From positions 1-64,000 of the forward strand of contig NZ_JARXYX010000030.1 of NCBI RefSeq assembly GCF_029893585.1: 64,000 nt of DNA. The letters run 5' to 3'. Of the stretch, positions 18,932 through 26,589 are shown piece after piece. How positions within the stretch are numbered: position 1 is the stretch's first letter; every line of letters begins with the position of its first letter. Under the pieces are notes generated by a model. The model made no database searches. It was not told the DNA's origin and saw nothing but the letters and a program-made list of their open reading frames with translations. The stretch comes from Streptomyces sp. LBL. GTDB lineage: Bacteria > Actinomycetota > Actinomycetes > Streptomycetales > Streptomycetaceae. The position numbers and the translations under genes were made by a program.

Positions 18932-19598
18932 CGCCCCTGGTGGGTAGTTCCGCTTCCCCTGCCTTGGCGCAGAGGTCAGCCCTCATTCTCGCCGACAATG
19001 TCGCTGCCGTATGTCGACTTGGCGTCATTGATTGGCGGGTTTCGTACTCATACCTTGCCACCGGTCCACGTCGGTACTCCGGGAATCCGTCGAACAGACG
19101 TCGGGCGGCATACAAAGAGTCGTATGGTCACTCTGTGTATCACGGCAGGTCACGCCGGGCAATGAGGCCGGAGCGGAACCTGACGCCGGTTCCGTCGTTG
19201 ACCCCTTTTTACGACCTGTGTTCTGCGGGTGAAGGCTAACCCGGACCTGGCGAACGAGTCGCAGCTGGGTGCCACGGTCCGTAGGTGCGGGTCCCGGTGA
19301 CGGTGGGTCAGCCAGCCTGTGCGGGCGCCGCCGCCTACGCTCGCCGGGTGCTCCAGGCGGTGGTCTCGCGAGTGGTCTCGCCGGTGCGGGTGCGGGTGCC
19401 GGTCCCCCGTGCCAGTGCCCGTGCCAGTGCCAGTGCCAGTGCCGGTCCCCGTGCTGTTGCTTGCTGCCGCGTCGGTGAGGGCGTAGGCGTCCTGGAGGCT
19501 GGAGGAGCCGTAGCCGGAGGGGGCCGTAGCTGGAGGGGGTGGTGCCCCCGGTTGCCCCATGGTGGTCCCCGGTGGTCCCTGGTCGTCCCCGGGGTGGC
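18932..19598. other. Long intergenic region upstream of cmdF
   Basis: The region probably contains the cmd promoter near 18940-19000. It also carries a tandem GTGCCA-type repeat at about 19405-19445. A minus-strand frame at 19150-19560 encodes a (TG)n peptide run from that repeat, then Arg/His-rich sequence. It has a plausible Pro/Ala-rich start but no family match, and I do not call it a gene. Nothing else could be supported. Confidence 0.4.
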
Positions 19599-20201
19599 TC
19601 AGCGGGGCGTGAGGCCGTGGAGCAGGTGGCGGATCAGGTCGTCGGTCATGCCGAGGGCCGTGGCTGCGTCGAGCATGCTGTTCGCGGTGAAACTGGCGAG
19701 GCCGTGGAGGGTGGCGCCAACGATGAGGGTGAGGCGTTCCGGATCGTCCTCGACGATCTCGCCGCGCCGCTGCGCGTCGGCGATCACCCGCTCCAGGGTG
19801 CCCACCGTCCGGTCGACTCCGGCTGCCATCTGCTCGGTGGCCCCGGGTTCGTGCTTGCGGGTGTACATGAGCTCCAGGAGCTCGGTGTTGGCGGTGGCGA
19901 AGCCGAGGTAGGCGCGGGCCAGGGCGGTGAGGCGCGGTTCGAGGGAGGATGCGGGGTCGTCGGCGGCATCCAGGGCGCGGGCCAGCCGGTCGTAGCCGGC
20001 CAGGGCGAGGGCGTTGAGCAGGGCCTGCTTGTCCTTGAAGTGCCGGCCGGGGGCGGCGTGGCTGACGCCGACGTCCCGGGCCAGTTCGCGCAGCGAGAGG
20101 GAGCGGGCCCCCTTCTCTCGAAGGGTGCGCTCCGCGCTTTCGAGGAGGGCGGAGCGCAGGTCACCGTGGTGATAGGGGCGGCTTTCGGGCATGTGCGCCA
20201 T
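19599..20201 (-). CDS. TetR-family transcriptional regulator
   Basis: A 200-residue protein. The N-terminal TetR DNA-binding domain is clear: HHGDLRSALLESAERTL, then the helix-turn-helix SLRELARDVGVSHAAPGRHF, then KDKQALLNALALAGYD. The C-terminal ligand domain (about 80-200) matches TetR_C members with a MYTRK segment. It is divergent from the SDR gene at 20273, with an inverted repeat between the two. The simplest reading is that it represses itself and the SDR gene until a small ligand binds. The start could also be the Met three codons downstream. Confidence 0.85.
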   Translation of the reverse strand: MAHMPESRPYHHGDLRSALLESAERTLREKGARSLSLRELARDVGVSHAAPGRHFKDKQALLNALALAGYDRLARALDAADDPASSLEPRLTALARAYLGFATANTELLELMYTRKHEPGATEQMAAGVDRTVGTLERVIADAQRRGEIVEDDPERLTLIVGATLHGLASFTANSMLDAATALGMTDDLIRHLLHGLTPR

Positions 20202-20229
20202 CGTAACGCGATGTTGTCACTGCCACCTT

Positions 20230-20264
20230 TGTAGGCATTGTCATCATTGTTGTCGAGGCCTACA
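20230..20264. promoter_or_regulatory. Candidate TetR operator in the divergent promoter
   Basis: TGTAGGC at 20230-20236 and GCCTACA at 20258-20264 form an inverted repeat with 21 bp between the arms. It lies between the TetR and SDR starts, where the promoters must be. The right arm ends 8 bp before the SDR ATG. Confidence 0.55.
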
Positions 20265-20272
20265 TTGGGGTC

Positions 20273-21199
20273 ATGGCAGCTGACAAGGGTGAGCGATGGA
20301 ACGCGACCCACCTCCCCGACCTCGCAGGCCGGACGGCGGTCGTCACGGGCGCCAACAGCGGCATCGGCCGCACTGCGGCGGACGCGTTGGCCCGGGCGGG
20401 CGCGCATGTGGTGTTCGCCGTACGGGACGTGGAGCGGGGCCGCGGGGCGGCGGCGATGGTGAACGGCAGTACGGAGGTGCGCCGGCTGGACCTTGCGGAT
20501 CTGTCCTCAGTACGGGAGTTCGCGGACGCCTGGCAGGCGCGTCCGCTGGATCTGCTGATCAACAACGCCGGCGTGATGATGATCCCGCAGCAGTTGACGA
20601 GGGACGGCTTCGAGATGCAGTTCGGCACGAACCACCTCGGGCACTTCGCGCTGACGAACCTGCTCCTGCCGTATGTCACCGACCGGGTCGTCACCGTCTC
20701 CTCGGGCGCCCATCGCTGGGGCGACGCGACGATCAACTTCGACGACCTCAACCTGACGTCCGCCTACAGCCCGCGCGGCGCCTACGCCCAGTCCAAACTG
20801 GCGAACCTGCTCTTCACCCTGGAGCTCCAGCGCCGCCTGACGGCCTCCGGCTCACCCGTCCGTGCCCTGGCCGCCCACCCCGGCTATGCGGCCACCAACC
20901 TCCAGAGCCACGCCGCCAGCCCGGCGGCCCGTGCAGTCATGCGCCTCAGCAACCGGCTCTTCGCCCAGAACGACCGCGCGGGCGCCCTGCCAACCCTCTA
21001 CGCGGCGACCCAGGACCTCCCCGGTGCCAGCTACGTGGGCCCCGACGGCCTGGGCGAGATGCGAGGCGCGCCCACCCTGGTGGGCCGCTCGCCAGCAGCG
21101 AGCGACGCAACCACCGCCCGCCGCCTGTGGACGACGTCAGAAGCCCTCACAGGGACGGCTTTCCTCCTGCCCTCGCCCCCGGTGTCGATCAGGGAGTGA
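20273..21199 (+). CDS. Short-chain dehydrogenase/reductase (retinol-dehydrogenase-like)
   Basis: A 308-residue protein. The NAD(P) motif is TGANSGIG near residue 25. NNAGVMM follows near 95, and the catalytic pair is YAQSK (Tyr-x-x-x-Lys) near 165, preceded by a Ser in TVSSGAHRWG. This is the classical/extended SDR type close to oxidoreductases of the WW-domain/retinol dehydrogenase group. The substrate is unknown. Control by the adjacent TetR gene is likely. Confidence 0.85.
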   Translation: MAADKGERWNATHLPDLAGRTAVVTGANSGIGRTAADALARAGAHVVFAVRDVERGRGAAAMVNGSTEVRRLDLADLSSVREFADAWQARPLDLLINNAGVMMIPQQLTRDGFEMQFGTNHLGHFALTNLLLPYVTDRVVTVSSGAHRWGDATINFDDLNLTSAYSPRGAYAQSKLANLLFTLELQRRLTASGSPVRALAAHPGYAATNLQSHAASPAARAVMRLSNRLFAQNDRAGALPTLYAATQDLPGASYVGPDGLGEMRGAPTLVGRSPAASDATTARRLWTTSEALTGTAFLLPSPPVSIRE

Positions 21200-21301
21200 T
21201 GGGTGGCCTTGTTTCACCTTCGAGTGCAAAACCGCAGGTCGGATGGCTCTTTCGGTGGAACAAATCCGCCAATTACCGGTTCCTTGGGCGAGGAGTCTTC
21301 G

Positions 21302-21386
21302 CCGCGGGGGCGCGGGGGTGCGATGTGCCTCCGTTCATGATTCCGACGGCAACCGGGTGACGCTGGTCGAGGATCCGGCGCCATAG
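21302..21386 (+). pseudogene. VOC/glyoxalase C-terminal scrap
   Basis: A short frame ends with VHDSDGNRVTLVEDPAP and a TAG at 21384. That is the typical end of a vicinal-oxygen-chelate (glyoxalase) domain, D-P-x-G-N-x-x-x-L. The rest of the domain is absent. Immediately after it a short GGATCGGC repeat occurs (about 21387-21415). Confidence 0.4.
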
Positions 21387-21414
21387 CGGATCGGCGGATC
21401 GGCGGATCGGCGGA

Positions 21415-21670
21415 TCAAAGGCCGAGGACACCGGGCAGGGATTGGTCGATCCGTGTGAGGGAGACCGGGCCGATGGTTCCCAGGAACGTGCCGTCGTGGA
21501 AAAGCGGGTCGTGTCGAACTGCGTGAGGTTGAGGGTGAAGCCACGGCTTCGGCGGGAGCGCTCAGGTGCACGGACATGACGGTGTCCGGATAGGCGCCGG
21601 GCGGATGCAGGACGATGGCGAGGCAGGCGCCGAAGGTCTCGTCGAGCCCAGCGGACGCCGGCCTCGGTGA
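21415..21670 (-). pseudogene. Frameshifted remnant of an unknown gene
   Basis: Read on the minus strand: GETFGACLAIVLHPPGAYPD, then MSVHLSAPAEA, then after one or two base shifts GFTLNLTQFDTT and LFHDGTFLGTIGPVSLTRID, ending QSLPGVLGL and a TGA at 21415. The pieces run in order with coding-like codon use, so one gene has decayed by small indels. The family is not recognised. It sits between two complete regulator modules. Confidence 0.45.
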
Positions 21671-21774
21671 AGGGTGGCGATCACCCTGGGTAAACGAACG
21701 TCGCCCGGATTCTCGAGTCTCGGGCGCAACCGCGGTCGCCGGGGACCGGTGATCGTCCGGTGGCGTTGGGCGTA

Positions 21775-22143
21775 TCAGACGCGGTCGTGGAGAGTGACCT
21801 GGTAGCCGTCGGGGTCGGCGAAGGTGAAGGTCCGGCCGAAGGGGCCGTCGATCGGTGCGGAGACGATGGTGTGACCGTCGGCGACGAGAGCATCGTGAAT
21901 GGCCTGGACGTCTGTGGCGTGGAGCCAGATCGCGGCACCGATGCCGGGCTGAGCAACGGATGCGAGATCGGTGCCGGGAACGACGTCGCGGAGTGCGAAC
22001 GCGATCGGCTTCGTCTCGAAGACGACGGCGTGCGGGGGTCCGGCCTGCGAGCGGACGAGGCCGAGGTACTGCTCGTAGAACGCCTGTGAAGCGTCGAGGT
22101 CGCGCGCTTGGAGCGAGATGAAGTCGGGGCCGGTGACGGGCAT
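21775..22143 (-). CDS. VOC-family (glyoxalase/bleomycin-resistance-like) protein
   Basis: 122 residues from the ATG at 22143, preceded by AAGGAG. An upstream in-frame start would read through the operator and is rejected. The protein starts MPVTGPDFISLQARDLD and ends GRTFTFADPDGYQVTLHD, the usual first strand and terminal D-P-D-G-Y motif of one-domain VOC proteins. It may bind or modify a small molecule with a metal centre. It is divergent from a MarR gene with two matching operator palindromes between them, which suggests that it is the target of that regulator. Confidence 0.8.
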   Translation of the reverse strand: MPVTGPDFISLQARDLDASQAFYEQYLGLVRSQAGPPHAVVFETKPIAFALRDVVPGTDLASVAQPGIGAAIWLHATDVQAIHDALVADGHTIVSAPIDGPFGRTFTFADPDGYQVTLHDRV

Positions 22144-22163
22144 GATGAAGCTCCTTCTTTTCA

Positions 22164-22179
22164 TGTCAGTTTTCTGACA
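22164..22179. promoter_or_regulatory. MarR operator site 1
   Basis: TGTCAGTTTTCTGACA is a perfect 6-bp inverted repeat with a 4-bp spacer. It lies in the VOC leader. The same palindrome recurs 28 bp further right. Confidence 0.75.
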
Positions 22180-22191
22180 CGGGTTAGGGTA

Positions 22192-22207
22192 TGTCAGAAT
22201 GCTGACA
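22192..22207. promoter_or_regulatory. MarR operator site 2, overlapping the marR start codon
   Basis: TGTCAGAATGCTGACA has identical arms to site 1 and a 4-bp spacer. Its last base is the A of the MarR ATG. The two sites are spaced 28 bp centre to centre. This supports negative autoregulation. Confidence 0.75.
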
Positions 22208-22665
22208 TGAGTCAAAAGGGTGTGGGCGTCGACCTGGAGTCGTCACTGGGCTACCTGCTGAAAGAGGCGTCGAGCGCGCTCCGCGCGGCCATGGAGGCGG
22301 TGCTGCGGCCGCTCGGGATGAGCGTGACGCACTACTCCTGCCTCGAACTGCTGGCTCAACGACCGGGCTTGTCGAACTCCGAGCTCGCGCGTGGCGCGTT
22401 CGTGACACGGCAGTCGATGAACGTGCTGCTCCAGGCCCTGGAACGAGATGGCTACGTGACCAGGCCTGCGGAGGCACCCGTCGGGAAGGTTCTTCCCACG
22501 CGGCTCACGCCTCGCGGCCGACGGAGCCTGGAGAAGGCGACGGTAGCGGTCCGGTCCGTCGAGGTCAGAATGCTGGCCGGCATGACCGAGACCGAGCAGT
22601 CAGGCGCGTTCCGGATCCTGCAGAGCATGATCCATTCCCTGCGCGATGGCAACGACGGTGCATAG
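22207..22665 (+). CDS. MarR-family transcriptional regulator
   Basis: 152 residues from the ATG at 22207. It contains a winged helix: HYSCLELLAQRPGLSNSEL, then ARGAFVTRQSMNVLLQALE (recognition helix), then ERDGYVTRPAEAP and the wing. Ends with a dimerisation helix. No clear ribosome site precedes the ATG, which overlaps the operator; translation from a leaderless or very short transcript is possible. Probably represses the divergent VOC gene and itself. Confidence 0.85.
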   Translation: MSQKGVGVDLESSLGYLLKEASSALRAAMEAVLRPLGMSVTHYSCLELLAQRPGLSNSELARGAFVTRQSMNVLLQALERDGYVTRPAEAPVGKVLPTRLTPRGRRSLEKATVAVRSVEVRMLAGMTETEQSGAFRILQSMIHSLRDGNDGA

Positions 22666-22922
22666 CTCGTTCCGGGGCGCACGTCTCGTCGCGCCCCGAT
22701 GGGAGCGCAGCCGAGACCGAGGGGTGACCGGATCTGTTTTCGGGCCTGCCGTCGTTCTCGAGGGCGGGCGGGGACCGCGTGAGCTGTCCAGGGGCGAGCT
22801 TGAGGAGTGGATCCGCGGCAGGGGCAGCACTGTGCGCGTCATCGACGTAAGTAAGCGTGCGCGTCGGCGACGTAAGTAAGTAGGGCTGGGCTCCGGGGGA
22901 TCGCGTAGAGCCCCTCACCCCG

Positions 22923-23297
22923 TTACGGCCAGACGCGCGCCCCGGCCTCGAAGACCTCGGGCGTGCTGTGCACCGGCAGGACGCACAGGAGGTGACCGCC
23001 GGGGGCGCGCAGGATGCGGCACTCCAGCCAGCGGCCGACCTGCGTGGCGCCCAGGCCGAGCAGGCGGGCGGTTTCGGCTTCCACGTCGTCGGTTTCGAGG
23101 TCGAGGTGGAAGCGGGGCGCGTCGTCGATCGCCTGTACGGCGACCTCCAGGCCGGGGATGGCCTCGTGCAGCGACGTGAACTGTTCCTCCGACGGGACCG
23201 GGCTGGTGGGTGCACCCAGCGCGGCGGACCAGAAGGCCGCGGCGGCCTCCGGCTCGGGGGTGTCGATCAAGAGCGCGGAGACGCGGCTTCTATGCAT
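22923..23297 (-). CDS. VOC-family protein (glyoxalase-like)
   Basis: 124 residues from the ATG at 23297. MHRSRVSALLIDTPEPEAAA, then FWSAALGAP and a repeat-like C-terminal half DDAPRFHLDLETDDVEAE, then LRAPGGHLLCVLPV. This fits the glyoxalase-like domain (Glyoxalase_6 type). Its start overlaps the end of the preceding DUF397-like gene, so it could be translated together with it. Ligand unknown. Confidence 0.75.
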   Translation of the reverse strand: MHRSRVSALLIDTPEPEAAAAFWSAALGAPTSPVPSEEQFTSLHEAIPGLEVAVQAIDDAPRFHLDLETDDVEAETARLLGLGATQVGRWLECRILRAPGGHLLCVLPVHSTPEVFEAGARVWP

Positions 23298-23583
23298 GCG
23301 GTGGATTCTCCGGCTCCTCGATTCCCTCCACGAAGTGGTCGAACTCGCCTGCTTGTACGCCGAGTACGAAGGCGTCCCACTTGCGGCGGTTCGTGGTGAC
23401 GACGGTGTCGGGGTCGCTGGTCTCACGGAGGTAGACGGGGGCTTCATCGTCGTTGCCGTCGTCGTTGCCGTTGTTGTTGCCGTTGTTGTTTTCGCCGAAG
23501 GCGATCTCGATCCAGGGGCCGGGGCCGGTTGCCTCCGGCGGGGCGGCTCGGGTCCAGGTGAGGTTCGGGGGGACGTCAGACAC
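23290..23583 (-). CDS. DUF397-like protein with Asn/Asp-rich insert
   Basis: 97 residues from a GTG at 23583. The C-terminus KWDAFVLGVQAGEFDHFVEG is the usual end of DUF397 proteins. The centre (about residues 26-41) is a run of Asn, Gly and Asp made of repeated NNNG/NDDG units, which replaces the usual cysteine-containing part. The gene follows a normal DUF397 gene and an XRE regulator. Whether it still works with the regulator is unknown. Confidence 0.65.
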   Translation of the reverse strand: MSDVPPNLTWTRAAPPEATGPGPWIEIAFGENNNGNNNGNDDGNDDEAPVYLRETSDPDTVVTTNRRKWDAFVLGVQAGEFDHFVEGIEEPENPPHA

Positions 23584-23764
23584 GGGGGGTTTCCTTCTTG
23601 AGCGCGGTGAGCAAGGCGTCGAAGGCCAAGGCACGGGCGTCGAGTATGACCCCGATGGGGTCAGCGCTTTCGGTGAGATGGATCGTTCCGTCGGTTGCGG
23701 CCACGTTGAGGCAGGAGCTGCCCTCAGAGCAGTACGACGACTTCTGCCAGGTGTGCTCGGACAT
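23576..23764 (-). CDS. DUF397 domain protein
   Basis: 62 residues from the ATG at 23764. The start TWQKSSYCSEGSSCLNVA and the line up of V/I-x-L-x-x-S-x-D-P are the DUF397 signature. Proteins of this family are found next to XRE/DUF5753 regulators and are thought to act as their small partner, by analogy with WhiJ-type systems. It sits immediately downstream of such a regulator. Confidence 0.85.
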   Translation of the reverse strand: MSEHTWQKSSYCSEGSSCLNVAATDGTIHLTESADPIGVILDARALAFDALLTALKKETPRV

Positions 23765-23775
23765 CTGGGTTCCTT

Positions 23776-24630
23776 TCACAGGTCCTGGACGATGGAGTGG
23801 ATGAGGTCCCGTGTCTTCGAGGGCGTAAGTGACACAGCCTCAAGCCGGTCGAACAGAGTTCGGTACTTGTGCAACTGTGCCTCGGCGTCGAGGAAGGCGA
23901 TGCCGTGGGACTGGTCGAGATAGACGGTGTCCAGTTGCGGTACCGGGCCGTGCACGTAGTAGATCGACTGTCCCGAGCCCGGATAGGCGCCGGCTTCGAA
24001 CGTGATGGCGCGCACGGTGATGTGGTCCCGTTCGCTCATGTCCAAGAGGTGCCGCAGTTGTTCGCGGGCCACGGTGGGGCCGCCGACCTGCATACGGAGG
24101 GCCGCCTCGTGGACAACGGTCTCGTACGGGGTGGGGGCCTCGTCGCGGTAAAGGATCGCCTGCCGCTTGATACGGAAGGAGAGGCGGTGCTCAATGTCGG
24201 GCGGTGAGAGCTCGGTGACCGCTTGGCGGAAGATCTCGAGCGCGTAGGCGCGGGTTTGGAGCAGACCGGGGATGCGGGCTGTGGTGCTGTCTCGCACCGC
24301 CTCGGCGTGGTGTTCCAGCTCGGCCAGGTCGAGGAGTGGGCTTGGGAGCAGCTCGCGGTACTGCTCCCACCAGCCACGTCTCCGGTCGCCGGTCAATCCG
24401 GCGATGGCCTTGACAAGGGTTTTGTCGGGACAGTCGTAATGGCAGGCCAACAGGTGTACTCGCTCGGCGCTCACGCCAAGCCGTCCGGTCTCCATGTTGC
24501 TGACCTGCGCTTGTCGCATCCCGAGCAGGCGCGCGGCCTCCGTCGACGTCAGACCTGCTCGCTCTCGCAACTTGCGAAGTTCGGCACCGAACCTGAGTTG
24601 ACGCCACGTCGGGTTGTTCCTCACGGGCAT
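23776..24630 (-). CDS. XRE-family regulator with DUF5753 domain
   Basis: 284 residues from the ATG at 24630. The N-terminal Cro/C1-type helix-turn-helix is LRKLRERAGLTSTEAARLLG, then QAQVSNMETGRLGVS. The C-terminal two-thirds is DUF5753: PGLLQTRAYALEIF near residue 115, EAALRMQVGGPTV, and a YLDQSHGIAFLD strand. The gene is followed on the same strand by two DUF397-type genes, the standard Streptomyces arrangement. The effect on targets is unknown; related systems influence development. Confidence 0.85.
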   Translation of the reverse strand: MPVRNNPTWRQLRFGAELRKLRERAGLTSTEAARLLGMRQAQVSNMETGRLGVSAERVHLLACHYDCPDKTLVKAIAGLTGDRRRGWWEQYRELLPSPLLDLAELEHHAEAVRDSTTARIPGLLQTRAYALEIFRQAVTELSPPDIEHRLSFRIKRQAILYRDEAPTPYETVVHEAALRMQVGGPTVAREQLRHLLDMSERDHITVRAITFEAGAYPGSGQSIYYVHGPVPQLDTVYLDQSHGIAFLDAEAQLHKYRTLFDRLEAVSLTPSKTRDLIHSIVQDL

Positions 24631-24836
24631 CCTCGCCCTGCCTCCGCACTGTTCGTCACCCACACGGGTGGTCGCTCCTATTCTCCTCCGGATTTGGGTG
24701 AAGAATATATCCCTGATTCGCTACGTTGATCTCAGGCGGCCTCGCCCAGAAGTACACCGTCCGACGGGGCGGCTGCGTCACTGGGCACAACAACCCACCG
24801 CAAGATTCCAACTCCCCTCAGTAACCGGAGACTTCC

Positions 24837-25262
24837 ATGGCCACCGTATCCCCGTCCTGGGCCTACACCCTGCACCTCCCGCACGATCTGCGCGCACCGG
24901 GGATCGCCCGCGCGACCCTCCGTACCGTCCTCGATGCCCACGGGCTCTCCTCCCTCACGCCGACCGCCGAACTCCTCGCCTCCGAACTCCTCACCAACGC
25001 CCACGTCCACACCACCGGCCCCTACGCCCTCCGGCTCCGTGCGATGGAACCCGGCCGCCTCCGAGTCGCCGTATGGGATACGGATTCGAGGGTGCCGCCC
25101 GGATTCAACGCGGCCGGCGTCGTACCCGTAGCCCCGTGTGATGCCGAAGGCGGACGTGGGCTGCAGCTCGTGCGGGCCTGTGCCGATGCGGTGGGTGCCT
25201 CCGTGCTGGGAGAGCCGGGCGCGTCGGGCGGCGGGAAGCTGTTGTGGGCCGAGTGTCGGTGA
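24837..25262 (+). CDS. ATP-binding protein (RsbW-like anti-sigma/HATPase)
   Basis: 141 residues; GGAGACTTCC precedes the ATG. A HATPase_c fold: LRAPGIARATLRTVLDAHG, then SELLTNAHVHTTG (N-box equivalent), then VWDTDSRVPPGFN and GGRGLQLVRACADAVGAS (G-box). This is the single-domain ATPase type common beside XRE/DUF397 genes in Streptomyces. It may phosphorylate or bind a small partner. It is divergent from the XRE gene. Confidence 0.8.
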   Translation: MATVSPSWAYTLHLPHDLRAPGIARATLRTVLDAHGLSSLTPTAELLASELLTNAHVHTTGPYALRLRAMEPGRLRVAVWDTDSRVPPGFNAAGVVPVAPCDAEGGRGLQLVRACADAVGASVLGEPGASGGGKLLWAECR

Positions 25263-25600
25263 GGTGAGCGACGACTGGTCGGCCGCTTCCGGCGACGCCG
25301 CTCTCGCCGGCGAGGTCATCTCCCGTCCGAGAAAGTCCTGTGAGGTCCGGGACAAGGGCGACTGGTGCGCCGTCGCCCGGGTATCCGTTCCCTCGTCGTC
25401 GACCCGCACAACGGCACCTGAGTCCTGCGCACCCGCCCTGACAACTGTGCTTACCAGGAGATACCGCCCGGCACGTTCGGAGGACGCGTGCGACTCTCGA
25501 ACCCTTTCACCCGGAGATCACCACGGATGGCTGCTCGGTGTACGGCCCTTCGCCGCGTGGCTGACGCGTCTCTCACCTACATGCGGAATGCTGAGTTCCG
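25263..25600. other. Intergenic region, no gene seen
   Basis: This 338-bp gap separates the HATPase gene from the protease. A frame from 25264 is open but has no homology signature, and it overlaps the real protease start in another frame. No hairpin or palindrome stands out. Confidence 0.4.
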
Positions 25601-26404
25601 ATGATGAAACGCAGCCCACGTCACCTCCTCCACGTCGTCCTTGCCCTCGTCGTCCTGCTCGCCGTCGACTCGGCCTCCGAGGCGGCCGCCGGCGACGGCG
25701 CGGGGCCCTTCGGGGTGACCACCGTGGCCGGTCCCCGTGGGCACAGTGCGCGTGTGGGGGCTTTGTTCGCGGGTGGGCGGCACTTCTGCACCGCGTCCGT
25801 CGTGCACAGTCCGGGGCGGGATCTCATCGCCACCGCCGCGCATTGTCTGGACAAGAGCGCGGGTGAACTTGTCTTCGTGCCCGGGTATCGGGACGGGCGG
25901 TCTCCGTACGGGCGGTGGAAGGTCGCCCGGCGGTTTCTGCCCGACGGATGGGCCCAGGGGCAGGATGAGGACAGTGACGTCGCCTTCGCCGTCGTCGCTG
26001 GACGTGGCGGCCAGGAGGTCGAGGACCTCGTCGGCGGCAACCGTCTCGCCACCCGTACCGCCACCGGGGCCACCGCCGTCACCGTCACCGGGTATCCCGG
26101 CTCCCGCGAGGTGCCGGTCAGTTGCACCAACAGGCCTACGCCCCACAGTCGTACGCAGCAGCGCATCGGGTGTCCCGACTTCAGCGGGGGGACGAGTGGC
26201 AGTCCCTGGATCAACGGGGACGGGCAGCTCGTGGGCATCCTGGGCGGGCACGAGGAGGGCGGGGCCACTTCGGACGTGTCGTACAGCGTGGTCCTCGGGG
26301 CGGAGGCGGCGGAGTTGTACCGGGACGCGACGGCTGACGCGACGGAGGGCACGACGGCCGACGTGACGGAGGGCACGACGGAGGGCACGACGCGGGATCC
26401 GTGA
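25601..26404 (+). CDS. Secreted trypsin-like serine protease
   Basis: 267 residues. A signal peptide (HLLHVVLALVVLLAVDSASEA) is at the N-terminus. The catalytic triad is visible: His in TAAHCLD, Asp in DSDVAF and Ser in GGTSGSPW. This is a chymotrypsin-fold member, likely the small S1 type common in Streptomyces. Two cysteine pairs are likely (FCTA/AAHC; SCTN/GCPD). The C-terminus is a Thr/Glu-rich low-complexity tail built of repeated EGTT units, probably a linker or cell-wall tether. No start-proximal ribosome site is clear. Confidence 0.85.
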   Translation: MMKRSPRHLLHVVLALVVLLAVDSASEAAAGDGAGPFGVTTVAGPRGHSARVGALFAGGRHFCTASVVHSPGRDLIATAAHCLDKSAGELVFVPGYRDGRSPYGRWKVARRFLPDGWAQGQDEDSDVAFAVVAGRGGQEVEDLVGGNRLATRTATGATAVTVTGYPGSREVPVSCTNRPTPHSRTQQRIGCPDFSGGTSGSPWINGDGQLVGILGGHEEGGATSDVSYSVVLGAEAAELYRDATADATEGTTADVTEGTTEGTTRDP

Positions 26405-26589
26405 GGCGCGCCCGATCACGCCACCCGTAACCCGCCGCCGTCTGATGACGCGGGCGCAACCCCACCACATCCTGATCGCGCCAGGCGCACCCCCGCCGCG
26501 GCTTGATCGCGCCTGGTTGCGCGGGTTTCCCGGTGGGAAGCTCCTAGACTGACGCGGGCGGACTCCCAGTGGCCGAGGGGCGGTTGACG

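Noticed and set aside
19150..19560. Minus-strand ORF with TGTGTG repeat peptide
   Set aside because: Plausible start but composition after the repeat is Arg/His/Pro noise; kept only as a note in the intergenic entry.
22646..22879. Small plus-strand ORF after the MarR gene
   Set aside because: Basic, no ribosome site, no family; overlaps the end of MarR.
25264..25866. Frame running from the HATPase stop into the protease
   Set aside because: Overlaps the true protease start in another frame and has no motif.
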